A stretch of 64,000 nucleotides of DNA from Liolophura sinensis (Eukaryota > Mollusca > Polyplacophora > Chitonida > Chitonidae): positions 13,779,644-13,843,643 of the forward strand of contig NC_088296.1 in NCBI RefSeq assembly GCF_032854445.1, written 5' to 3'. Of this stretch, positions 11,932 through 23,000 are shown one piece after another. The translations under genes were made by a program, and so were the position numbers. The notes under the pieces were generated by a model. That model was not told the origin of the DNA and did not search any database. It was given only the letters and a program-made list of their open reading frames with translations. How positions within the stretch are numbered: position 1 is the first letter of the stretch; each line of letters opens with the position of its first letter.

Positions 11932-13459
11932 CCGGGCAAAAGAAACGTATAACCTTGTTCAGCATCACAAGAAAGAGAAAGAAAGACAGACAGTATCAAT
12001 ATGATAAGCATTATATTGCAATAAACCATTTTCCAAGTTTTGTTCAAAAATTCAAAGCCATATGGATATTACACTTGCTGTCAGGCAGAGTAAAGAAGGC
12101 ATGGGGTAAATCTGAAAAATGACACAAATGCAAATAAAGGGACTCCCTTAAAAAGGTGTACCTAATGTCCTATCCTGTCATAAGACAGATCGTTAGTAGC
12201 GTGTGTGAGCACCCATTGGATCAAATTTAGCCAAAATACGTCTCCTCATGGAAGTCGTCAGTCGCCGGATGACGTCATCAGGAAGTCTGTCCCACTCCTC
12301 AAATAAAGCCTGTTCGAGCTGTTGCCTGTTTTGTGGGGGAGGGACGCGTTGTCTCAGACGTCGATCAAGATGATCCCACAGATGCTCTAAGGGATTCATG
12401 TCTGGCGATCGTGCTGGCCAAGGCATTACGTTGACATCAACGGTGTCCAGATAATTTAGTACAACTCTGGCGGTATGAGGTCGTGCATTGTCCTGCTTCA
12501 AAAGGATACCCCTTTGCTACTGATGCACGATTGGCACCACAACAGGTTCCAATATTTCATCTCGGTATCTTTGGCCAGTCAGATTTCCCTGGATGATGAC
12601 CAATCTCGTTCTCACCTGTCCACAAATTCCGCCCCATACAAGCACCCCACCAGCACCAAAAGGGTGGATATTCTGAATGCAGTTTTGTGCCAATCGCTCT
12701 CCCCTGCGTCGATACACACGAATTCGACTATCATTTCTGAAGAGGTTATATCGGCTTTCATCAGTGAACAGCACCCTTTCCCAGTCTCGTCGCTGCCATC
12801 GACGTACAACTCTTGCCCAACGCAACCTGCTTTGACGGTGTAGAGGAGTCAATGCCATTCCACGCTCTGATACCACTCACGCGGAGTCGTCGTAAGACTG
12901 TGCGTCTGCTGATGGAGTGTCCCAGTGCCGTTTCCGCCGTTGACGTCGCCGTCACAAACCGGTTACGCAGGTGGATTGTGCGGATGTACCAGTCTTCGCC
13001 AGGCGTTCTAACACTTGGCCTGCCCGATCTTGGACGATCTTGTGTCCTGCCTATTAGGCGGTAACGACCCAACAGTCTGCTGATGGCGGCTTGGCTGCAA
13101 TTGAATGTTCTGGCAATGTGGTGTTAACTGGCCCCCATGTCGGCCATACCAGTGGCTCTATCACGTTCTGCTTGTGTGAGTCTCGGCATCTCTTTGATGT
13201 TTTTTATGGTATTGCACCCTTACCATGTGCTACATCGGTATTTATACCTCGGTCATTATCGAGAATTTTCAACAGGGCCCAAAAATCTGTTTTTCCGATT
13301 TTTCATGATGTCTTACACCAATTTCAATGAATCTCGTTAAAAAGTGACGTGTACACAGGGTGCTTATGTGCAAACGTATTCGCACAACGTTCAAACTTAT
13401 TCAACTTATTTTTCCATAGAAAAAACTGCATTTAAAAGTTATACGTTTCTTTTGCCCGG
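11932..13459 (-). mobile_element. Tc1-type DNA transposon with intact ends, dead transposase
   Basis: Perfect 22-bp terminal inverted repeats (CCGGGCAAAAGAAACGTATA plus AC) lie at both ends, each flanked by the TA target dinucleotide (11930-11931 and 13460-13461). Length is 1528 bp. One - strand transposase gene fills the centre and is broken by two stops and a frameshift. It could still be moved by a relative's enzyme because the ends are intact, but it cannot encode its own. Confidence 0.95.
12193..13189 (-). pseudogene. Tc1-type DD34E transposase, pseudogene
   Basis: A cut-and-paste DDE transposase of the Tc1 family. Reading the - strand from the ATG at 13189: an N-terminal helix-turn-helix region (MPRLTQAERDRATGM, then HHIARTF, AAISRLL) and a GRP linker (PRSGRPS). 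The catalytic core follows, with first Asp in LFTDESRYN, second in QDNARPHTA, and Glu in DMNPLEHLWD. There are 34 residues between the last two, which is the Tc1 DD34E spacing. Three lesions kill it: TAA at 13126-13124, a one-base frameshift near 12858, and TAG at 12519-12517 just before the second Asp. All three catalytic residues survive, so decay is modest. Confidence 0.95.
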
Positions 13460-15614
13460 TAGTTCATTTTATTTGACTTTGCATGCTCTTTTTATCGCAT
13501 CAAAAACCATTCAGTTGTCTGTTGGTTTAAACATTCTCCCGGAACAAGATCATTGATGTGTTACAGTTACTGTGTTACTCCTTCCTCAACGTACGTGTAC
13601 TGTATGATGCTCTCTCATGTAAATAGCGTTGATCTGTCAATAAAAGAATACAATAATCTGTATAGATTTACCATAATATATTTAAACTTATCTCATATCT
13701 AGCTTAAGAGTATACGAAGAAATTTTAAAAAAGGACTTTCGTGTGTGGTTCAAATTAATACCTTCTCCATTACCTCGCTTTGTTAAGGATTGCAGAAAAA
13801 AGTATACAATAATCGGAATCGATCTCGTAATCCTATTCGACACAACGGTTTCAGGCGAGCACGTTACCCTTGACCAATGCGGACAATGCGTCTGAAACCC
13901 CGAAATATCATGATGAATGTAGTCATCCTCTGAACGTCCAAATTATTATTTTTTTTTTTTTGATTGATAAAATTATGATTCTATTATCCAATATAGTTCT
14001 ACGATACTCTGTTATAGCTTAGGCCTACTGCTCCGTAACTAGACATCAAATCTGTGAAAATCATTTTGGTTGACTCAATCACATTTTTGTTATGAAGGGA
14101 GTTCCAACAGGAAGACGCCTTTAAATAGCAAAATCAGCCTTTGGCCCTACATTTGTCCTTAAATAGAACAAAAAGTATAAATTACACCATTCTAACTTTT
14201 CACACACATGTTCTTCAGTAATTGTACTTCATGTTCAAGTAAGTTTTGCTTGTTCTAAGCATGAAAAAATTACACCTCACTGCTGCACCTGGGACGTTTG
14301 CTTATGTAGTTGCACTGAGTCCTATATGTTTTCTATTTCTGCACAATACTGCTTCAGATATTTTGACGGTTTGTATTGTATGCTAAAATGATTTGTGTTA
14401 CGTAAGCAATGATGCACCATGCTCCATTTGGATGATGCTATGCTTTACAATACACAGTGTTACTTGCTTTTTGAATGCAAAATATATCTGAACAACCCCA
14501 TGCTTTTTCCAGAGAATTTATGCAGACAATTTATTTTTGCAAATCGTACATGTGGCTTATCTCTGTTTTGTGCACTGCGTACGTTCTAGATCATATCCAA
14601 CATGGTTTTAAAAAAAAAGAATTGTAATCTCTTTTACATCTGTATACATGTTTAATATTTATCGCTACTCAACCAGATTAATGAGCAGGTGTCGTGTTTG
14701 TACTCCACAAATGAGCTTAATCAGCCTTATACTAGGTAACGATGTTAAAGAAGAGAATACAAGTGTACCAAACCTTTGGGGTCATAAGTCTCAAGCAGAA
14801 TACGGGTTGATGCATATGTATCATTTACCACCTTTACAGTAGCAAAGTAGACAAGACAAGCACTGTTACTTCATAACGCAGTCAAAAATCCCACCACTCC
14901 TGTTTTTTTTTTCTCATTAACCCATTGGACGCTATATGAATATTTAACTGGTGCTAAGTAGATGACTATGAAATGTACCTCAGCATTTAGTCTGCGTTAA
15001 AATTCTGGTTTCGAGCGGTAATAAAAAAGCAGAAGTGGTTGGTGAGGATTTGCTGCTGAAGGAACGCTGAAGATCCACGAGATACCAGTTTTATTCCTGT
15101 GCAATATATGTAAATGTAGTTATTTATTTACTTCATGATTTTTTATTCTGAGGAAATAATATTCAGTACATGTACCTGATAAGGTACCAGTCAAGCAACA
15201 CCTAAAACACTTCGCTTTTTAAAAAATAACATACACAACAGGTTACCAGTCAAATCAGACGGAAAGTATCAAAGTTTGAAGATCGCTTAAAAACTGGAAA
15301 GTTGCTCTTCTTATAAGAAAGTCACTGTATTTTGGTTTTGAATTTTTCTTCTTTTTGAGGGTGGGGGGTTGGGGTTGGGGGTGATGGTGGTTACTCTCCG
15401 TTTTTAAGGCTTCCTCTTTATAGGACGACGCGAGCATGCAAATGGATAACTATCAAAATTTACTAATCCACTCGGAAACACAGAGAAATATTGCGCCGCT
15501 TATGTGAAGACGGGAACTTGAAATTTGTCATTTATCTCACAGTTGTCAGTCATGAATGGAAAAGTACTATCCACGAAACGAAACAGGAAACACTGACTCT
15601 GTATGCAGAGTTAC
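13460..15614. other. Intergenic; possible tRNA-like remnant, nothing else firm
   Basis: AT-rich. At about 13795-13905, reading the - strand, GGGTAACGTGCTCGCCTG followed by GAGATCGATTCC resembles tRNA A and B boxes, so this may be an old SINE head. Otherwise only chance frames. Confidence 0.35.
15357..15381 (+). other. G-quadruplex motif on the + strand
   Basis: Four G runs with loops of one or two T: GGGTGGGGGGTTGGGG, then TTGGGGG. This fits the classic intramolecular G4 pattern. Confidence 0.7.
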
Positions 15615-15700
15615 CTCTGACGGATATAGCCGTGAGGGTTAACCATAAACACGGTAACGCCAGGACACTGCCCCATAGTGTTGGGAGGGTCTTGGGAGTC
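15615..15700 (-). pseudogene. Possible decayed signal-peptide exon of the receptor family
   Basis: On the - strand one frame reads LWGSVLALPCLWLTLTAISV and ends in a phase-1 donor (AGAG|GTAACT), like exon 1 of the complete receptor. Upstream sequence (GACTCCCAAGACCCTCCC) resembles the start of that exon, but there is no ATG in frame before a stop. The similarity is weak, so chance is possible. Confidence 0.25.
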
Positions 15701-15837
15701 CAAGGTTGTTTGCTAAGAGAACTTAGACTACAACGTGTTTACAGATTACAACTTCCGTAATCAAAAGAACCACTCAGGTGTGACGTGAGTTATCGTTTGC
15801 GTTGTATACTAGTAAGGTGTTATGCCTACGTAGGAGC

Positions 15838-16044
15838 ATGCTTATCTATATGTTACTTTTGTTTTCATACACCATCAAGGCTTCTGTTTCATCCTATGGA
15901 GCTACAAATGGCTGCGTAAGACTCGGTAAACGACTCAGTTTATCCCTACAGCTACTTACGTCTGCTAATAGACCAAACTTTGAGACAGTCGTCAAGGGCA
16001 GTACGACAAACTGTTCTGAATGTCTTTCAATGACCTCCCTGTAA
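15838..16044 (+). CDS. Doubtful short open frame with signal-like N terminus
   Basis: The 68-codon frame starts MLIYMLLLFSYTIKASVSS, which looks like a secretion signal. A polar stretch with three cysteines follows. There is no homology I recognise, no splice evidence and no clear promoter, so it may be chance. Confidence 0.15.
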   Translation: MLIYMLLLFSYTIKASVSSYGATNGCVRLGKRLSLSLQLLTSANRPNFETVVKGSTTNCSECLSMTSL

Positions 16045-16626
16045 GCGATCAATCGTGACCTGTAATATGTCAGTCAACAGAACAGATAGTGTAAATAGAA
16101 TATCATGTGAACACTTGATAATCTAGCCGGTGATTACAGACAGGTACTTTTTTTTAGACAACTGGGAAAGAGATTTGGTTTAACCTAACCACAGACGTAT
16201 GTATTTTATTACCCAAGTTATAATATATTACAAAATAGTCCACCTGTTATCTGCTGCTATCATACTTACATCAGCTAAGCCTCTTGTGCTTAAAGTAACC
16301 ATTTAATACTAAATTTATGTATAATACCCACCTATAGAAACAAATGATAGACTAGTGTATGTTTATGTATGCTGATGAAATAATGTAGTACATGAAAATA
16401 ACACCGTAATAACTGGAAAACAATTAAGTTTGTTATGAATATTATGAAAAATGCGCTATTTGCAATATAGTCTTCTTAGTATAACTATATATCTCCATGT
16501 ACAACATGCCGTTTCCGTATATAACAGTGAAGAGATCTTGTTCTGCATCTGCGTCACAAAAGATACTGACACACATTATGTCGACAGACTTTTGACGAAC
16601 ACGGTTCACAGTTAATATGGGGAGCT

Positions 16627-16632
16627 TTTATT
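16627..16632 (-). promoter_or_regulatory. Candidate polyadenylation signal of the - receptor
   Basis: TTTATT on + reads AATAAA on -, about 455 bases past the receptor stop. A second copy lies at 16205-16210. Position alone supports it. Confidence 0.3.
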
Positions 16633-17086
16633 GTATATTCAAACAATTAATATTATTGCTATATACTTTTCCATGGAAGATAATCTCGTGTGCAGCCACC
16701 TAAAATATACCGTTAAATGTGGTTAAAATGAAACAAAGGCCTATTCTACAAGTCGTTCGATATATACAATTTGCGCTATCCTGTGATGAAGCTAATATTC
16801 GAAAATGATACAGCAGTAGTCTCAAATCCTTGTGTTAATGTCAGAGGGCATTATTAAAATTAACGTGACGAGGAACTGTTACGAGGAGTAAAACATTTTA
16901 AAATCATTCAATATGTTCAGATCATCTAATATGCCCCTTTAGTCCACAAGGAAGATAAATGCTGCAGTCACTTTTTGACAGGTTGAGAGCAGCATATACT
17001 GCAAACTGGAATGTGTATAAATAGGATGAGTAGAGAACAGCATGACTGTGTTAGTACAACTTCCGTTCACAATTCCATTGTGAATG

Positions 17087-20000
17087 CTACATTCTCTGTG
17101 CAGTAGTACAGAGCCTCAGAGTTGTGTACAGTTTGGTCCCTGACGTGTCCCTTGTATTAGCAGATTCGTACAGTCCGCCAGTCTCGTTGTCATCAGGTGA
17201 ATGTGATGGCGCATTAACGTCTTCGTATACTGGGATATCACCGATGGGTTGTACATCGGTCTCGTTCATGTCCGTTTCAGTTTCAACTCTGGGGCTAGTT
17301 CGTCTACTTCGTCTGCTTCGTTCCAGTGATGAAGAACTCTCAACATTCTCATAAGAATGTCCGGTTTCAACAGTTGATAGGTTGTCATTTGAATTAATAT
17401 TTGGGAACACAGAGCCTATCAAGCGCCAATGTTTCCTGTGTAAAAGAACGCTGAGGTGAATAAGAACATTTCGCTACAGTTTCACATTGTATTGATTGTA
17501 GAAAGTTTATGATTCCTATACATTTCTGCTCTTTCCACAACCTTTATGTAACATGCATCAACATGAAGAGTAAAAACAGAGCAGCAATGATCGTGTTACA
17601 AATGGCCAGTAGTTATACATACCGGTGAAATACGGTCTCTGGTCAGTTTATATCATCGTTTTTATGGGTTTTATTCTAGCTATTTATTCTATTGATCAAC
17701 CAGCAGAACCCTGAATTATGCAGGAATACATAAGAAAACGCGTAAATTGCTTACCGAATGAGAACAACAACAACAAAAAGGATCACCGTAAGACAGAGAG
17801 CTTCCCCGAATCCTACTGCCAGCCCGACTGTTAAGGCATTACAATCTGAAGACATGGAATTGAATCAGACAATTGATATTTTTAATGTGTGCTAGAGACA
17901 TCTGATTGGACGTTTAGCATGAGACATAAGTAGTAGGAAAATGCATACAGGCTTCATTCCACCTGCTAATATTTTGGCCAGGAATGTGTGATAAATGGCT
18001 ATTCTGTGAACGAAGGACGACAACCGAACGATATTACTTTTTGACTATCAGGGAAATACATGTAGGAGAACAGATATTATAATACAATTGAAATAAAATA
18101 CTCTGCAAACGTTAATTTCGCAGGAGTATTGTTAGTTAACGCTAGTATGAGACAGTCGGGTTTAGTCGAGCAAAACTTACATTCAGAAATTCATGAGCAC
18201 AATAAAGTGTTGTTTATATGACAAAAGTACTGGTTTCATCAGTATTGCATAAAATAACTCAGTATTAAACACAGCTGCTCTAACACAAAATCGAACATAA
18301 TGATTATTTATCAAACTTACCGTTCTGTGCAGTTCTGTTTTGGTTTGGACCGGCCGTTGTTGTTGTGAATTTGCCTGACGGAGCTGAATTAAAGTAATTG
18401 ATCCACATAGGGTTAAAATTTGTTTTACACATACAGTCACACCAATTATGTCACGCATGTTTTCTTCCTTTGTGTTTTTTTTTTGTATTTGTTTGTACTT
18501 TAAAGTAGATTTGATTAATTCATAAACCTTAAAACGCGTTAGCAAGGGTCATTGACGTGCGTTTCACAATTAAGTTCGTGAATAACATTGCGGTAAACCA
18601 TCATCTTCCACATGATACATTTATCAGCTATGCCTCAGCCTGTTCTGTTATTCGGGTCAGCTGTGTTAATTTGTGGTAACACTCAGCATACCTGATGTTT
18701 AGGTATTTTATATGGACGCAGAATATTGTTTCAAATATAATCCATTCCTAAATGCGAGATGCCCTCTCTGAGTGGCATGGGATAAATTTCTCCCGCAGTG
18801 CCCTGTTCACTTCAACAGTGACATTTGCAAATGTTTCACCCAGTTTCTCAGGGAAGCCGAACATTCTAATGTTATTCGTTCGACCAAATCGTTCCAGTTT
18901 ATTTAGTGCCTTCAGTAACTCCCGATAATTCCTTTCCTCATCTGCCAGACGCCGGGGTTTATCCTCATCTGCAGCTTTCAGTGTGTCCAGCGAGTCATTG
19001 ATAAACTGCATGCCATTTTTCACATCAGCCTTCATCGCGCAGTTTGATTTTTCTAGTTTGCCACGTCTTCTTTCGACGGCTTTACTACTGTTTTAGGTCT
19101 TTTGGTACTATGTGAACTCCCCGTTGAAACTGCTGTTGTGAAATAGTCAGTTGGGTTGGCGAAACGGTCTCCTGGTCACTTCCCTCGCTGCCCGCAAGAT
19201 CCACCTCAAGGTAGCGTTTATTGCCAGCCTTAACTTTCTCTCTCGGCTGGTTGCTGGTCTATCCCTTGTGTCGCCAATGTGTCCTTTTCCAACAGGCATC
19301 TTGCTTTGTCACTTGTTAATTGGTACATTCTTCTTATTTTCTGTCAAAAGAATTGGGTCTATTCTATCACTGGCGATGGAGATATCGGCCATCAAGCCGG
19401 GGGCTGCTTTGACGAGAGTCTCAATCAGCCGCCATTGCCCACGTGATCTCCTGTTTTTCGATTGTTGCTCAACGCCATACATACGAATATCATGCCTGCC
19501 TTTCAGGTACCCATTATCCTGCGTATTCACATATGCCAGCGTAAATTCTAATAATCTCCACGGTATTCTATCCTGCAAACTCATTTTATCAGTGATACAT
19601 ATGGAGTTATGCAAAGATCTGCACAATTCTGTACCAAATGTTTTTGTGAATCGAGCTTTTCGGTGACAAACGTATAATTCCAGGGATGTTTCAACTCACC
19701 TTCACAGAACCATAGGGACGGAGAAGAGCCATTCAGCTCGGTTAGTAGATCGTTGCTCTTTTGACATCTACACGAACTCTTGTTCATTTCACATTCTGCT
19801 CTGTATCCACAAAGCCGATATCCACATTGCGTAACTCCCTCACCTTCGAACACAGACAAATATCACAGGACGTTCCACGTCAATAAAACCAAAGTCTAAC
19901 TCCCAAAATTACGTTTAACACAAACCACAAATGGATTAGGAAAGTATACAAAGAAAGAAATTAGGACGGGATCATGTAAAGAGAAGCAGTCAACAAATTT

Positions 20001-23000
20001 CAATCATTGACATGATTGCCGGCAATGTTTATTTATGTAATTACTTTGATAATCTGGTGTAGACGGTATCTCAAAAGAAGTCAGTTTTGTAACGAAACAT
20101 ATTACTATACCTGAATTTATTTGACTGATCTAGCCTCATTTGATTTGGTATTTTTTTATTCATTAATATGCCATACATCTCATAGAGAAACTATTGGCGA
20201 GAGTAAACCTCCAGAGATCTTGTTCTATCATTCATAGGTGTATCGATATAGGAAAGTACTGACGAGAATAAAGCTCCACAGATCTTACTCTATCATTCAT
20301 GGGTATATCGATAAAGAGAAGTATTGACGAGAATAAAGCTCCACAGATCTTGCTCTATCATTCAGGGATGTAACGATATAGGGAAATACTGGCGAGAATA
20401 AAGCTCCACAGACCTTGCTCTATCATTCACGGGTATATCGTTAAAGGAAAGTATTCAGGAGAATAAAACTTTACAGAACTTGCTCTATCATTCAGGGCTG
20501 TACTGATATAGGAAAGTGCTGGCGAGAATAAAGCTCCACAGCACTTGCTCTATCATCCAGGGCTGTACCGATATAGGCAAGTATTGACGAGAATAAAGCT
20601 CCACAGAACTTGCTGTATCATTCAGGGGTGTACCGATATAGGAAATTACTGGCGAGAATAAAGCTCCACAGAACTTGCTATATCATTCAGGGTGTACCGA
20701 TATGGGAAAGTACTGGCGAAAATAAAGCTGCACAGAACTTGCTCTATCATTCAGGGTGTACCGATATAGGGAAGTGCTGGGGAGAATAAAGCTCCACAGC
20801 ACCTGCTCTATCATCCAGGGCTGTACCGATATGGGAAAGTGCTGGCGAGAATAAAGCTCCACAGAACTTGCTCTATCATCCAGGGCTGTACCGATATGGG
20901 AAAGTGCTGGCGAGAATAAAGCTCCACAGAACTTGCTCTATCATTCAGGGTGTACCGATATAGGGAAGTACTGGCGAGAATAAAGCTCCACAGCACCTGC
21001 TCTATCATCCAGGGCTGTACCGATATGGGAAAGTGCTGGCGAGAATAAAGCTCCACAGCACTTGCTGTATTATTCAAGGGTGCACCGATATAGGGAAGTA
21101 CTGGCCAGAATAAAGCTCCACAGAACTTGCTCTATCATTCACGGGTATATCGATAAAGGAAAGTATTCAGGAGGATGAAACTTTACAGAGCTTGCTCTAT
21201 CATTCAGGGATATACCGATATAGGAAAGTGCTGGCGAGAATAAAGCTCCACAGCACTTGCTTTATCACCCAGGGCTGTACCGATATAGGGCTTGATGACG
21301 AGAATAAAGCTGCACAGAACTTGCTGTATCATTCAGGGGTGTACCGATATAGAAAAGTACTGGCGAGAATAAAGCTCCACAGAACTTACTCTATCATACA
21401 GAGGTGTACCGATAAAAGAATAGTAATGGCGAGAATAAAGCTCCACAGAGTTTACTCTATCATACAGAGGTGTACCGATATAGGAAGGTTTTGGCGAGAA
21501 TAAAGCTCCACAGAACTTACTCTATCATACAGAGGTGTACCGATAAAAGAATAGTACTGGTGAGAATAAAGCTCCACAGAACTTGCTCTATCCTTCAGGG
21601 TGTGCCGATATAGGAAAATACTTGCGACAATAAAGCTCTACAGAACTTGCTCTATCATTCAAGGGTGTACCGATATAGGGAAGTACTGGCGAGAATAAAG
21701 CTCCACAGAACTTGCTCTATCATACAGAGATGTACTGGTATAGGGCAGTATTGACGAGAATACATCTCCACAGAGCTTGGGCTATGATTCAGTGGTGTAC
21801 CGATATAGGGAACTATTTTAACTATTTTTATACCTTCACATATATAGTATGAATGTAATAATGAATGTAGTAAATTGAATGAGTTAATTGCTTAAACAGA
21901 GTGATTTAAAGTTTTCAGTGTATATGTCCAACATTATAAAACGGTCTCATCATCAGTTGTTGGACAAACATGTCCAAGTATTAAACATGTTGCGATTTAA
22001 CATTAACCACTTTTGTTATCTGTTGCAAAGAAATGTTTAAATGTTAAATATTCCTTTTTTTCAGCGTACATAATAGGCATCTGTTGCACGAATGCAAAAT
22101 TTAGTTTCAAGATAAATAGAAATGTAAATGTCAGAATCCTAATTTGTGTGGATAATTTATTTTATTTTGTGCCATGTAGCGGTCAAATTGTTAGTTTGTT
22201 AATGTTTATGTATTGATGAGAGAGGAAACGATTCGTCTTAATGATGAAGGTCTTCTGACCCCTATGTGTGAATTCAAGGCCATCTTGATTGGAAGACCCA
22301 TCAGTGGATTAACAAACAGTCCCAATGACCTCGAGGCCTTGACGCTTAACCACATGTTCCTACTTCGTTCCACGGAGCAATTACCCCCTGGCCTTTTTCA
22401 GAAGAGTGACATTACATGCGCAAACGCTGGCGTTCGATTCAATAACTGGTGGACATGTTTTGGTAGCGGTGGGTAAAGGAATGCTTGCCTGTTCTTCAGC
22501 AAACACAGAAATGGTTTTACCCTCGCAGAAACCTTTCAGTTGGTGACATGATTCTACTGATGGACCACAATCCAGGTCTCTTGGCAGGATTCTCAGTGTG
22601 AATAAAGACAGACAAGGGTTTGTGAGATCAGTGAAGATTAAGACAAAGTCATCTGTTTTGCAACGTTCAGTAACCAAACTATATTTTCTCCTGGAGGCAG
22701 ATAGTTAAGTGTACCAAGTTAACGCTTAAATACATTTCATGTATGCAGGCTTAATCTGACCTCTCTCTTTTGTTGGGATGTAATTGTGTCCACCTTTCCA
22801 CAATTAGGGGGCCGGTGTGTAGCGGTCAAATTGTTAGTTTGTTATTATTTAGTATTTTTATGTTCGTAAGGTAAGCATTATACCATATAACGTGTTGATA
22901 GTGTACTGTAGACTATGCGGCAGGGGAGGTCACTCTGTTGCAACTAGTCAGAAAGCGCTGTTCCACGTAATAATCTGATATCAAAACTTGTCGTACAGCG

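Noticed and set aside
12475-13340. Several + strand frames of 67-122 codons
   Set aside because: Shadows of the Tc1 transposase on the other strand.
19151-19666. 171-codon + frame
   Set aside because: Shadow of the - strand L1 ORF1-like sequence; no domain on +.
20811-21503. Frames of 88 and 103 codons in the 65-bp array
   Set aside because: Periodic artefacts of the repeat.
22381-22677. Cys-containing 98-codon - frame
   Set aside because: It is the antisense shadow of the BEL/Pao pol remnant.
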